Shown here: one piece after another, positions 22,106 to 60,413 of the stretch | How the letters are laid out: each line of letters starts with the position of its first letter | Position numbering within the stretch: position 1 is the first letter of the stretch | Assembly (NCBI GenBank): GCA_022828595.1 | Contig: JAKGHH010000005.1 | Coordinates: forward strand, 66,583,655-66,647,654 | DNA: 64,000 nt | Source: Nelumbo lutea | Taxonomy: Eukaryota; Streptophyta; Magnoliopsida; Proteales; Nelumbonaceae | Direction: 5' to 3' | Program-made: the position numbers and the translations under genes | Notes under the pieces: generated by a model | Told to the model about the DNA's origin: nothing | Databases searched by the model: none | Seen by the model: only the letters and a program-made list of their open reading frames with translations

Positions 22106-22984
22106 TAGGAATGGCAACGGGACGTGTTTGTGATGGGGCATTCCACTCCTGCCCTTGAGGAGTGGTGTGGGCTTGGGGTAGGCACTCCCTCCCCATTGGG
22201 GGCAAGACATCCTTGAATTTCCTCGCCCAAGGTAATCACTTGAAAATATATAAAAATTTAGGGATATTTTAAATTGAGATCATAGGAATTTGGAGGTACT
22301 TTATAAATTATATTTTTGGATCATAAGGTTTTGAGAATTTGTGGGAATTCAATGGTAATTTAGTCAGATATTAATATTAATTTTATAGATATTTTAATGA
22401 TTTACCACTAGGTTTGGGGAATTATATGCAAACATTGTCCCCACTTGTTCTTGATTTTTAGGTAAAAATATTTTTTCAATCCTCGACGGGCCGGCCCGAC
22501 CCCCGGACGGGCTTGAACATGCTTATAGGCCCGTGGGCTTAAAGTCGGACCAAAAAGCCAGGCTTGCAATAAATTCGAGCCGGACTTGGCTTTTGTCAAA
22601 ATAGCCCGGCCCGGCCCAACCTAATATTAAACTTAAAATTAGTTATGTGATTATGTCCATTTGAATAAATTTTTTGATTTAAGAATGTAAAGTTGTGTTT
22701 TAAAATATAAAAGAAAGGGGAAAATACCATCTTGTAGGCCCATTGTTCATTTAAATAGAAAAAAAATACTATCTGAATTTTTAATTCTAATTTGAATAGG
22801 GAAATTTGTTTTTTTTTTCAATTAGGTCAGGCTTCGGGCTCGGGCTCGGGTTTCGGGCTTTTTACCAGGGCTGGGCTCGGGCTCGAGCCTAGTATATTTT
22901 CATTAGTGACAAGTGAAAGCCTGACCCAGCCCATGAACAGGTCTATAACAGAGCCTTAGCTTAATAAGGATTTTGCCATCCCTA
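22106..22984. mobile_element. hAT-like non-autonomous element, 879 bp
   Basis: Ends TAGGAATGGCAACGGG and, complemented, TAGGGATGGCAAAATC. Flanking 8-mers attttccc (22,098-22,105) and attttcct (22,985-22,992) match at 7 of 8 positions. That is good evidence for an 8-bp target duplication. The interior has GGCCCGGCCC-type subterminal repeats and no coding capacity. Confidence 0.75.
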
Positions 22985-23125
22985 ATTTTCCTTAATCTTA
23001 AGCAATGATAGAGTGTAGATGGGAGAAACTTTTTTTGTCAGGGACATGATAGATTTTTTTTTTGCCTAAAACCAGGTAGGACCAAAAAGTTAAAATTAGA
23101 TTATTTATTGGGCATGTAAGATAGA

Positions 23126-23287
23126 TTGGGAGTATGGGCGGATTCAACTTGAGCTAAGTTGAATATCTAGCTACTTGAACTCGGCTTGCAAATAAAACCA
23201 TTAGGCTCAAGCTAGGGGCTTGAGCTCAAATTTGACTTGAGTCAAAAGCTCGTAAGTTTGAGCTAGATTGTGAGCCAAACATTATGT

Positions 23288-23334
<47 letters not shown>

Positions 23335-23566
23335 ACATATAAAAAATTAATTATTATTATTATTATGTATAATATATTTGTATATTTATTGTTTTTATAT
23401 GTATGTAAAAGCTCAATTAGGCTCCCAAGCCTCACGAACTAGACTTTGTTGAGCTTGAGATTGACTCCATTAGCAAGCAAGCCTATATATTAGGCTTGAA
23501 CTTGGCTCAAAACTTGATTTAAACTGAGCTGAATCAAAATTTTCACAAGCCTCATGGCCACTCCTA
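23126..23566. mobile_element. Probable hAT-like element with (TA)n core
   Basis: The left end GGGAGTATGGGCGGATTC and right end (complement TAGGAGTGGCCATGAGG) look like decayed versions of the ends at 37,444-37,832. Both elements share GCTTGAGCTC-type subterminal motifs. No target duplication could be confirmed. Confidence 0.45.
23291..23332. repeat. (TA)n microsatellite
   Basis: About 20 TA units, followed by (TTA)n-like sequence at 23,350-23,367. Confidence 0.9.
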
Positions 23567-24540
23567 ATTAAGAGATGTCTTAGAAGGATATTTTAGGTGT
23601 CAATTGAACTTGGCTCAAAACTTGATTTAAAATGTAGTTTAAGTTGAACTTAAGCTAAAACTTTAACCTAATAATATTTTTGACGAATTGAACCAAGACA
23701 TGCCAAAACTCGGCTTGATGCACCCTTGATCCCGACTACAAACCTATGAGATGATTCTAAAATGGTTCTACACGAATATACCCAACCATTGATAGCTTTA
23801 ATGGGTGAATTCACGCTTTAGTGGATATGAAATCCAAACTATTGTAAAAAATAACCATATCGCTTAAGCAAAATTAAGATGGAAACACAATTAAAAATAT
23901 TTCTACACCCAATAACCACACATAGTCTAAGAAAATTTAAGAGACTGCAATTTGGATTGGGCCAACTCGAACCCAACCCAACCCAACCTGAAAAGAAAAA
24001 ATAACCCGGTTGCGTTGGGCTCAAAAGACTAACCCATATGAAGTCGGTTTGGGTTAGAATTATTCTAAATGCAGTTTATTCATCTAAGGAAAATCTAGGG
24101 AAAAATATGATATGAGAGGAGTTTTGATCAAGATGGATTTGATTGGCCAATTATTTTTCGAATATCATATCTTTTCTCATATCATAGTCGAACATTCATC
24201 TAACATCGACAATATTTTCTACGGATATTAATACTATCCATCAGACCATCACATGGCGAGATGTTTCTGATATTGGGCTGTAGTGATGTGGGTAAGTAAG
24301 GATTTGTTGATAGCAGATCCGACGCCTAAGGCATGCCTCTTGATTGTCACGCCATGGAAGAAAAAAAAGTAAAAATACACAGGTTCCGATTGAATGGCTA
24401 TGATTTTGATGTTTGGTCAATAACTTGGTTCACTTACCAAAGAAAACATGTTTGTCAAGCACAAATTATCAAACAGGAAATTATTAAACTACAAGGGCGA
24501 AATTTGATAATTCCACTAATTTTGATTTACTAATTCCTCA

Positions 24541-24732
24541 GTGGTATATTAGTAATTCTTCTAAAGAATATGTGGCATTTGCATTTTGCAAACTTTCTTA
24601 GCATCATATTCCTCGGCTAGCTCCCATCTTCCAGTGGCCAGGTCTTCTTCCTCCGCAATCTTGCGATCTCCCGAAACAACCCAAAGAGAGGTACAGAGGA
24701 GTGAGCAGAGGCAGACGCAGGAACAAGGAAAG
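24541..24732 (+). promoter_or_regulatory. SDH1 5' leader and proximal promoter (approximate)
   Basis: GC content rises relative to the upstream AT-rich spacer just before the SDH1 start. I cannot fix the transcription start; the segment GCAATCTTGCGATCTCCCGA to the ATG is the likely 5' UTR. No clear TATA box is seen, which would not be unusual for a housekeeping gene. Confidence 0.35.
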
Positions 24733-49926
<25,194 letters not shown>

Positions 49927-51801
49927 TACTTCTGCTCATGAAGAAGGGACAGACCTGTGGATGGCCTGGTTACAAGGGATCCAATAAATTATTGATGGCT
50001 CGGCATTTTGACAATTATTGTAGGCTACATCAGAGTGGTTGATCTGATATGTATGATCAGAATTTCTCTAATCTCACACAATAATCAGGCTTTACATTTG
50101 CGCTCTTGAATAAATTTTTTGTACCTTGTCATTGTGACATGATCCTTTTATTTCGTGCATTTTATGGAATTTGTATATTAGTGTCCGTAATTCATATGCA
50201 TTGATGTATGATGAAAACTTTAGGCACAATTTTGGAACTGGTAGTTGAATAACTAAATAATTTTTGGAGCTACCGTTTTCATCTGGAACTTTTTCAATAA
50301 AAAAAATTCTGAAACTTTTTCATTCATCATCATTTACCCCTATCAGCAGCACATATGGTAAAACCATTTTCATCTGAAACTTGAATGACAAACCAACTTC
50401 ATTTGAATTATTTTGCAGATTTGTGTGCTTGTTTTTTTATGAAATAGTAATGCTTATATGTGAAAGGTTCATGGTTGTCTCAACACGAGCATTTAGAATG
50501 TGCTTCTTCACATCTTTTATGGTTTCAAAATAGTTGCCATTGCCTTGGGGTTATTTTCATTCTCCATTATTGACCATTGGGGTTATTGCATCTATCAAAA
50601 CCTCCTTGAAGTCACATCTTGTGAAAATGTTGGGTGTTGACTATTCATTATCCAATATACACATTCACACCTTAATCCTGTTACTTCTTGATGACAACCT
50701 GCTGATGGGTGATTAGTTAATGGTATGGAACTAAGGTTATATTTATTACATATACATGTATGCTGCAATCTGACGGATTTGTTCTAATTGGACAACTGTG
50801 CAAAGGTGGGGAGTAACATCTCTGAGGTTTTTACAGTACAGTGTAGTAGGATCACCTGGTATCCTATTTACCAAAGACCATTGTTGAGTAGGGAAATTAC
50901 AGAAGTTTATTAATTTTCCAATAACTTGAAATTTTTTGTTTTTTCCTGATGCCAGGAAAAAAATATATTGGGAGAATTAAATTCTCTTAGGTTTTTTATA
51001 TTGCTTTTGCTAAAGGCATCTCTGGTATTGATGATTCTGATTGCATTTGGGAAAGAAGGGTTCCTCCTGGGGTGGAAGCATTCATGTGGCTGGTTTTCTT
51101 TGATAAAGTTGTTACCGTAGACCACCTATGCAAATCCGAGATTGTTGTCCTATGTGCAGATCATCTGAGTAATCAGTAGCCCCACCACTTATTTTCTTTT
51201 AGAGTTCTTCTGTTCTCTTCTTCAGATTTCTTTGGAGTTGTCCCATTTTGATGTGTAAAACAATCTTATGATGGCTTTCATTGTTGGTGGGTTCTATAGG
51301 GCCATTTTGTGGTTTATTTTTTCATTTACTATTTGTTGGGCTGTGTGGAAGGATTGAAGTTGGAGAATATTTGAAGAGTGATGTGCTGATTCTTTCTGTT
51401 TTTTGGTGGATTGGATTCTTGTCTTCAATGAGTTAAAGGATTGAAAGACATATTTTGGTTATAGATAGCAGTTTGTCTTGGGTGCAGACTGTAGAGACAA
51501 TATACTGTAAATTCTTTGCCTTTGGGCCTCTTTATTATATATCATCATACACCTTCTTGACTCTTAATGAAGAGAATTTGTTCTGATGCTGGGATAGGTC
51601 AAGTATCACCAAACACATGAAAATGGTATTTGAGTACTATATATATTAATTTCCGTAGTAAAAAAGAAAGTAACATTTTTCTTTTTTTTTTACAAGAATA
51701 CACATGGTAAAACCCTTTATACTTTGAAACTTCAACTAAAAACCAATCCTGCTCGTGAATAAGTTCAGAACTTTGTGTGACCTTCCATCAAATAGTTATC
51801 C
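49927..51801. other. Intergenic between convergent SDH1 and TRM-like genes
   Basis: Holds the SDH1 3' UTR (a possible signal AATAAA lies near 50,108) and the 3' UTR of the minus-strand gene just right of about 51,600. No further coding region is recognised. About 50,990-51,400 contains LINE-like phrases with stops (GVEAFMWLVFFDKVVT near 51,072, then an LFVGLCGRIEVGEYLKSDVL-like stretch). It may be a decayed zinc-finger RT domain. Confidence 0.5.
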
Positions 51802-54800
51802 CTATACATAAAGATCTCTAGTTATTTCATCAATAAGTCCATTCAGCAAATGCTTCTCCAAATCCCTTATGATGTCATCCTTTTCAATAAATGTGAAAAT
51901 TGAGTAACTCCAACCAAAATCCCACATACAGTTCACATCCGGATTCCTATTTTGAATGTCTTTATTGAGTATCGTATACAGGTACTGTGCAACATCACAT
52001 TCCTTGCTCCCATTCTGACCCCAGAACTTCAACTCCTCGAGGTCTTCATGCAACTTCTTAACCAAGTCATCCAAGCATTTTATCTTCATGGACCCAATAG
52101 AAATCTTCATGCTGGGATAGAAAGTGAGCTCTTGTCTTCTGCCTTTTCGTCTCATCACTTCATAGCTGCAGTCTAAAACAAGCTTACTATTTTCATTTTG
52201 GCATTTATGGGCACTATCATGTAGGATCCCAACAGGAATTTGGAGTTCGTAAAGTGCCTCTGCTGCATTAAGGAACAATTGACTTTGTACGAGTATCTGC
52301 TTGAGATTATTTTCATTCTCTCCTAGTGGCCCTTGTCCCCCACGTATGGGCATTTTTTGGTTCTGTTGTTCTGATGAGCTAAGGATGCCAACCCTATCTT
52401 TTTCATTCAGGTCTGTATCATAAAGACAATGACACGTAGAATAAATATTTTTTTTATAGCAAACATAGAATAAATACTGTTAGCAGGTTAAAAACAGTTT
52501 TGTTGAGGCTTCTTGGTGTGCTGGGTAGAAGTTGGTAGTGTTTTATAAGGTCTATTTGCAGCTTAATCTGAACTGCTTATGGAGAAACCTCTAGTAGGAT
52601 ATGAATAATTTAGTGGCTTATGAAAAAAGAAAAAAAATTCTCTAGGTATAACCAGGTGATGGTGACAACTTCTGCGTCATTCTTTCTAAAGTTATTTTAT
52701 GGATGAGGCTATGGCAGCTTCTTGAAAACCATTCATTTCTATTAGAGATGTCGCATACCTTGGGTTTGGATGGAAACCAAGTTGGAACACTTCAGTTCTT
52801 GATCTTTGTCGACCATAAATTCTGGGGCTTGCATAGAATCTGAAAATTTTGAGGCCACATCTTGAATCTGCATAATAGACATCATAGCTTAGGGCAAGGA
52901 AATTAGAACCTACCAAATCTAATGGTGCATATCGTTTGAAAAGTAGCTGAAAACAACAGGAATAGTTTCATTGTCTGGAAGATGATTTTTGAGCAAAATG
53001 GTCTTACAGTGACATGTGGAGCTATACTTTCTGGTTTATTTTGCCTTTCATATTTGTTGTCCACTGTCTTGCCCAAGATGGTTGTGGGATCAGTTTTTTC
53101 CTGCAAACATGGTGCCTGATTCAATGTTTTGATTTTTGCCTCTGCTTTTTTGGATCTATTGATGCTTGCTTCTGTTCCTTTGTATTGATTTTCTTCATCC
53201 CTTCTTTGCTTCGGATTCTGCAAAACTAAAATGTTTTGCTTCAATGGACTACCCATATTTCTCTGGCTTCCGATTCTTCTTGTCTCCATTTCATAATTCC
53301 TGTATTCTCTCTTTGGGGCAGTCTTTTTTTTATTCACTTCTTGCATGTTATCTTCATTCTGTGCTCGTGGGGAAGATATGGGCTTTTCAATCACAGCTGG
53401 TGGAATGGATGCAATTTCTGCATATTTTGGTGAGGCTCTTTCATCTTCTGTGCTCTCATTGGGTGGCATCTTCATGGTGAGTTTATGTGAAGGTGATTTA
53501 CCTTCTCTGATATTTTCACGTTGGCTGTACTTTGGAGATCCTTCAGATGACAATCTATCAAAAACTCCCATGGAATTTCTCTTTTCAGTTGTTGAGTGAT
53601 TCACATGTGGTAGCTTCTTTTGTGAATTCATAGCATCATGGGTAGGTTTTGATGAAATCTGTAGCACGGTTTCTCTACCATTTGATTTCACTTGCAACTT
53701 GTTTTTCACTGTCGGTTGCTCTCCTTTTGCATCTTGAGATTGAGTTCTTTTAGTCTGCTGAGATCTGTCGTATTGATTGCTCAGCACTGAAAATCTATTT
53801 GCATTTTTGTTCTCGTTTTGGTGTCTACTTTCCTTGCTTTCTGCCTTTTGTTGCTTTACACTTGCTGCTTCTACATGTTTGTAATGTTGTGCCATCCTCT
53901 GCAATGGATTCTTCATGACAAATTCCTTAGTTTCCTCATTTCTGGTGCTTCCCTGATATTTGAGATGTTGTTTCTCTTGCCTTCTCTCCTTCTCTGCTTT
54001 CTCTTTCTGAATACTTGTGATTTGTTTCAATTGGCTCGTGTTGATCTGTGGGTTATTCACTTTGATGGTCAGTGTCTTTAAATCCGCCATGAGATTCATA
54101 TTCTCCATGCTCTTGGTATCCCTGTGACATGATTTCCTTTCACCAAGGACTATATCAAGGCTGGCATCACGAGTTGCTGAGGTTTTGTTTTCTTGGTGCA
54201 TCTTCTCTATGGTTGTTTGGGCCCCCTGGGGGACAAAGTTCTTGGAGTCCTTAGTCATACTTTCAACTTTTCTGGTATTTCCATGTCCAGCTTTCTGTGA
54301 ATCCTTGCTGGATTCCCCTTGCTTTGGGGCTGGGTCTTTCTGCACTGCATTTTTTGAGCCTATGTTTGGTGGAATTTCCTCAAGCCCCATCAATTTTGCA
54401 ATAACATTAGGAATTCTGCCCTTTTCTGGTTTTGAGTGAATTGAACTCGAGTGTTTTGTGGGGTTTGAGAATGCATCACCAGAGCTTGCTGACCGCCTGT
54501 GAGATAAGGGATAGGTTGTTGGAGATTGCTTTTCTGAAATCAGGTGGGGAGCTTCTCTGGTGTGTGATAGAGCTCTCACCCTCTGTTCAAGTAAACTAGT
54601 CTTTCTAGTTTCTCTAACATTATCTCTTGAGTCTCTTGAGGGTCCATTGAAAGAGAAACGTGGCCAGTCCAGTTGCTTCTGTTGATTTACTTTGACAATA
54701 GCCTTGCTATTTTCATTATTGCCATCATCTTCATCATCTTCACACTCGATCAATCTGATTTTCTGCTTTCTCTGTGGGCTAACCATATATTCTGAAGCTT

Positions 54801-56275
54801 CTTGTAGGTTTACAAGCATTCTTAATGACTCTTCCAATTCGATGGCCCCTCTCAGTAACTCCTTTCCAATTTCTATGGAGTATCTGTCAAAATTAAGGCC
54901 ATTAGCGCATGCCTTTAGTATCTGGTTTAATTTCTGTACACCTTTGGATATCTCCTTTACGTGGAGTTGAGACAGTGCAGGGAAGCGACTGTTTGGAGGT
55001 CGACCCCTGTCCATCATCCCAGAGTCTATTATTGATCTCCTCCCTATTTGATGCAGAAAATCCATCATTTTGTTAGCTGGAGATTCCATTTTTTTGAGTC
55101 TCCCGCCATTCTCTAGGGCAAAAGCGATCGCCATGGATAGGTCACCAATATGTGCAGAGCTCTGAGCTTTCCTAACTGGAACAATTTCCTTTGAAGCTAC
55201 CTCAGCAGAGAGTTTTCTATTACCTGCTGAACTGAGACCTTTGTTCCTGCCACCTGCTATGGAAGCTGTCTGCAAAAAAAATAGTAATGGAACCGACCAA
55301 ACAACCATGCTCATTTCAACTTAGTCGTACGATTAGATATACAAACCAGGTGAAAAAATTAAAAAGAAATCTTAGCATTTCATGTGGATTTACTTGTCTA
55401 GATCCTCGAGAGTGTTGTCTGAAGTTTCCATTAGTATCTGCAGATTCAGTTTTCCAATAAAAACATAGGAATCAGTAATATGTGTTACGTGTTAACTGTT
55501 AAACGAGTGCCCGGGTGGGTTACTCGGTTGCTCTCCAAGCAACGCTTATCATCAATTTCTTATTCCATTTCTACAGATACGGACTCGTGATATGAAATAG
55601 AATTCATTAATTGACAATGATATATATTCCATTGTTTGTTGACATCAATAATCAGAGAGATTGATTCTTTTTCACATTTGGAATCCGCAGTAAATGTACC
55701 TGAATTATTTCTTATTTCTGAAAAAAAAGAAGAAAGAATACCCATACTAACAGAAACAAGTTGTTTAGGTTGCTGGAAGGTGGTATATTTACCACCCCCC
55801 TTAAACAAATTGTTTGATTTTTACACCCCCGCCCCTCCTTTTCCCTTCTCTGACAACGGGAAGCAAAGGGCATATGCGTCTTTCCGCATGAGCAATCACC
55901 CCAGAATATAGCATACCTCAAAATCTCAACAATCACATCGCGAGAGAGTAGAATTTGTGTTTTCCGTCCGTCATTGACGGGGGCCTCTGGGAAGAGATGG
56001 AGCTCACTACGTTTTACTCTTCCAAGTGGACGCTGAGATGCATAGGCTTGTCGTCTGTGCAGTGTGTGTACGACTGTGCTTGCAGGGAGGCTTACAGTTA
56101 CAGACTAAGATTTATACGACTCGATTAGTATATAGAAGCAATATTTGTCTATGCTGAACTTACCACCCAGCATCTTGCTCGAACGATTTGCCTGGGATTG
56201 AGACATCTGCATCTGCTCTTTCCGTCGCCGCAAGTCATCCAACAGCTTCTGTGCAAAATCCGGTCTCTTAGACAT
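51802..56275 (-). CDS. TRM-like protein with DUF3741 and DUF4378 domains
   Basis: Five minus-strand exons: 56275-56164, 55437-55394, 55269-53008, 52867-52759 and 52412-51802. Total 3,138 nt, 1,045 residues, all GT-AG and phase-consistent. The start MSKRPDFAQKLLDDLRRRKE matches the usual family N-terminus. Residues 92-108 read HIGDLSMAIAFALENGG. RIPNVIAKLMGLEEIP at about 337-352 is the TRM/DUF3741 signature. Residues 400-800 are low-complexity, Lys/Gln/Glu-rich and probably disordered. About 873-1,040 is DUF4378 (NNLKQILVQSQLFLNAAEAL, KLVLDCSYEVMRRKGRRQEL, MWDFGWSYSIFTFIEKDDII, HLLNGLIDEITRDLYV). From family knowledge, TRM proteins recruit TON1/PP2A complexes to cortical microtubules. I cannot name the paralogue. 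Reading exon 3 alone would wrongly add intronic residues at both ends. Confidence 0.93.
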
Positions 56276-59200
56276 ATTCGGTTCTCAATGGCAGCAGCTT
56301 CAACTCTTCCCGGTTGCAAATGGAACAAATCTATCTAACCCTCTCTGGGTTTTATTTCTTTACAGGCAGAGAATTTGGAGGAATGTTTTCTTTTCTCTTT
56401 TGGTTAGGTTGATTCTTTCAACGTGAGGTGAGGTGGGGAGTCCTGTCCAAAGCACTAAAGATGAGAGTAGGCCTTTTGTCTCATCTCTCAAAGGTTGACG
56501 TGAACGATAGCTTTTGTGCCTGTTTGCCTCACTAATACCTGACTTCCATTGTAATCCAAGCAATAGCAATAGTTCCCAGGAGCTTCCTTTCTAAGTTTCC
56601 CTACTTCTGGTTTCTCCACCCCACAAAAACATCATCTATTTGGCTCAGAAAATTCAATTAAAAAATTGCGACGATGAGAATCTGATTGAAACGTTTACTT
56701 ACTCTGATTCCGCGTTGAATTCGTGATCGAAAGTAACGCGGCAACAATTCATATAGCAATTTCTTACTTTTTTTTTTTTTATTTTTTTAAATAAACCAAT
56801 CTATAATGGAAAAGCTTTTGAGAAAGGGAAGGAGGAACGGAGCATGAGGTCAGGATGAGTTGCGTATCTGCTGCAGGAGTTTGGACTTTTGGACCCACCA
56901 TTGCTGCAACTAAGACCCTTCGACACAAAATGCCACGAGCCTTACAGTTCAGAGACTCAGAGAGTCAGAGGTCGGTCAGACACTGGAGCCGAGGGACTAG
57001 AGACCCTGAAACTGAAAGAATCATCCCAAGGAGATCAGAGGTCGTTCGGTTCTTTCGTGATTTGTTCTGCTTCTGACGAGCTTGTCCATGCCGGATTTGA
57101 AGGCATTCGTCATTTTTCTTTATTCCTTTCTATATGGACAGAGAAAAGGCCTACACATTAAACTGTTGCAATCAACTTGATGCTTTGGTTTTTGGCCTGT
57201 TCGATTGTTCTGTCACTTCTTAGTAGGGTCTCTTCCTTTCGATTTTGGCTTGAATTTGAGCTTGTGGTTTACAAATTCTCATCCTTAAAGATGGCGCCTC
57301 ATTTTTTGCCTCAGTGTTGTATGGGAGGAGGAGATTCATACTAAAGCTAGATTAACTATTGATGCTAAATCTATAGAACGTGAAAGCATCCTCACGTTAG
57401 CAAGCAAATTTGTGGTTTTTTTTTTCAAAAAAAAATCCAATTGATGGATGAGGGTTGGGTTTCCTTGGCTGAAGTGTCACAAACATTTCTGACAAAAAAT
57501 TAAAAAAAAATTAAAAAAAATAAAAAATGGTCAAAACCGTTCGAACGGTTAACCACCCAGGTCAGCGGTTTGCTGACCAAAATCAACGGTTTTTGGAGAA
57601 AATCCGGTTTTGGGGAAAAATGGAACTGGCCATTCCCAGTTTTTCTGGTCTGATCGTCTGGTTCGGTTCGGTCCGATTTTGGAAACCATGGTCACAAAGA
57701 CCAAAGCCCTGTTTGCTTTTTGGTAAGTTACTTACCCGGGTAAATGTAGTTATTTGGGTAAGTTTTTCTTGGGAAACACTTATCCGGGTAAGTGCATTTA
57801 TCCATATTCTTTTATTTCTCATGTAAATATGGCAATGACCATTTTAGTCATAAAAACCCATTATTAAAAGGGGCATTTTTGTCCCATTCCAGTGTTGGCA
57901 ATTACCACCTAGGAGATGGGTATCACTTACCCAGGAAAATAAACTTTCTTTGATCCCCACATAAATCTAAAAAAAAAACATGAGGTTCTTGATTAATGAG
58001 AACCAAAATCCCATTAACCATCTTTCCCCCTCTCAAAGTTTGAAAGAAAAAAAAACGCCCCTAAATAATAACCTTTAGAGATTCCATTTGATTTTTATCT
58101 TGTTTTTTCCCAAAAGTCCAACATTGGGAGTCATATTGAGCAACACAGATACGAGTTCTTTTATGGGAGGAATTTCAGAAGTGATTGTTTATTCTTCAAA
58201 AAAGAAAAGGAATTTCTGCATGAGCAGAAGCAGAACTCATGATAAAGTAAAATGGCCTTTTGTAAAAATTGTGCAAAAGGAGGACTTTGGTGAGAGAATG
58301 GATTGGAGGCAGTTATCTAGAGAGTGTTTGTATTTAGATCCCTAAACAGACAACATTACTGAAGGTCTTATTACCTATTGGAAGGTATAATTTGCTCTAA
58401 AAAATTCAGAGAAAATTCTGGTTGGGTCAAAATGAAGGATAATAACAAAACCAACTATATTAGTTGGAATTACTTGAGCAAACTTAAATTTGTTGGGGGC
58501 CTCGGTCCTAGATTAGAGTTCTTAGAAGCTAAATTTGCAATAACTAATTTGCTCACTGCTGAGAAATTTTTGATAATAGTCCTCTAGGTGGCCAGAGCAG
58601 GGATGATTTGTTTTTCACCTTCTCTGCTTTGAAAGCCTACTACGAGTGTACTTGTGTGGCTGTAAATCCGAGAAAAACATATAATGAGGGCGTTTATGAT
58701 ACATAGGTGCCATTAGGCACCACATCAGCAAAGTGTCAATAAACGTTTACCCATTTCAGAAATTTCCAAAATGAAACTTCCTAAAGCGGAAGAGGCACAC
58801 AGAATACGGATGCTTATAATACATAAGCGGAAGAGGCACACAGAAGAGGCACGCAGAATATTTATGAGGCCTTTGCTGATGGGATGCCTATGTGACAGTA
58901 TTTACTCAATAAACATAAACTGAACCAAATACATACTACATAGAATCTCTATTTAGAAAGTATATTTCTCTGAAAATAGGTGCAGGAAGAAAAATGAAGC
59001 AGTCCACATGGCCATGATAGGATTCTGCCCACCATAAGGAGGAGCTGGTTCTTGAAATTAGTTGGAAAATTAGTGAGAAAGAAACCATCATTTTGAAGAC
59101 CACCATGATGATTTAGTAATTGGGCCCATAGCACTTTCGATCAATGTGTTGGCCCCTGGGTTTCATTGAACAATTTTCTTCCTCATCAAATTCCTGTCAA

Positions 59201-60413
59201 AGGCATCAGTATCGTATGGAAGCCAGCTCAGAACCTGATGATCAGCCCAAGCAATTTATGGCCAGCCCAAACATCATCCTAGCTCCAAGTCAATTGATCT
59301 CAAGTTATATTGTCATTCCATTTTATGATGATCACCGGATTTCTTCATAGATTAAAACCTTACATTTAAGTCATTGTGGCACAGTTAGTTTCTTCGAAGA
59401 CAAACTGCTGTCTGATTGTATCTTGTTATGCTTGAACCCATAAAGGTTTTAAAGCCTGGAAAAATTGAAATTCAGTTTAAAGAAAATTGTTGATGGTCGA
59501 CAATAACTCAGCAGAAAGATTTGAATGGGCTAAAGAGAGCAAATTCATGTAGAGATGCAGTCTAGAAGCAGGCGTTAAGTGGTCGGAGATCTATCATTAA
59601 CAATTGTCTGCTATAACATAAGCATTATATTCATTTAAGTCTTCAACTTGAATTATTTGTAGTATGTCTCGGAGTTTTTTTTTTTAATTGGGATTAAGAA
59701 ATTCAAAGTTCAAAAAACACTATCCAATTAACTTGTATTAAAATAAGCTACCAATTTATGAGATTGTTTGGATTAGCAATTCGGTACTATTGAAGACCTA
59801 AGTGGTAGTTCGGGGGGATTGTCTCTGCTTTCTATCTACTCTTATTGATGGTGTTGGTGGTTGTCTTTTTACCTATAAAATTTTTGATAATAACAGACAA
59901 ACACATTGTACCTTGAGGCTAATGACATTTAGCCCTTTGGACTTTGTTTTGCAATACAGACCTTTGGATTCAAGTATTTCGCCCCTTCTGTCAGCATTTT
60001 GTCAGTTCACTTCATGACATATCCCTTCGAACATTTTAAAAAGATTAAAATACCATACTACCCTTGTATTATTTTATGAGACCATTTTGCCCTTTTAACT
60101 TGGTTTTTCTGTTTGGCTAGACTCTGATTAGCGGTTTGATCATCCGGTCCAAATGGATAAAATTCGCCGTTACAATATTTTTTAATTCCTATACTACCCA
60201 CCCTTGTAAAAAAAACACTGTTCAGCTTCCCTGATCTCACCATACAGAACAGCAGAGGCGGTATACCTTCATTTTCTCTCTCTCTCTCCCCCGATCTCTC
60301 TTCTTCCCCTTTCCCTTTCTCTCCTCCCCTTTCTTCTTGAAGTGCTACAGTCTACAGAACAACAATTATTTTCCCCTTTCTGTTTTTCACGCCTCTCTCT
60401 CTACACTGACAAG
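56276..60413. other. Intergenic: TRM-like promoter side, TE fragments, UGT upstream
   Basis: No intact gene is seen. 56,276-56,600 is the probable 5' UTR and promoter side of the TRM-like gene. 57,520-57,690 resembles the right end of the CAAGG hAT-like family (CGGTTTGCTGACC, TCTGGTTCGGTTCGGTCCG). 58,088-58,600 holds open frames of up to 85 codons that I cannot assign. 58,770-58,860 has small direct repeats of GCGGAAGAGGCACACAGAA. 60,275-60,340 is a CT-rich tract just before the UGT start. Confidence 0.45.

Noticed and set aside
53014..54970. Several plus-strand frames of 60-104 codons
   Set aside because: They lie antisense to the long Lys/Glu-rich exon of the TRM-like gene, are Phe/Leu/Ser-rich and have no family motif. 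They are shadows.
52903..55314. 803-codon open frame read as a complete protein starting MSMVV
   Set aside because: The first 15 residues are intron before a clear CAG acceptor at 55,270. The last about 34 residues follow a GTAAGA donor at 53,007. It is exon 3 of the five-exon TRM-like gene.
55500..55560. tRNA-like stretch (GCCCGGGTGGGTTACTCGG)
   Set aside because: No acceptor stem pairing or T-arm GGTTCRA motif could be placed. It is intronic in the TRM-like gene.
58088..58590. Possible short gene or retroelement remnant with frames of 85 and 69 codons
   Set aside because: I could not match it to any family, and consecutive stops separate the frames. Left as unassigned spacer.
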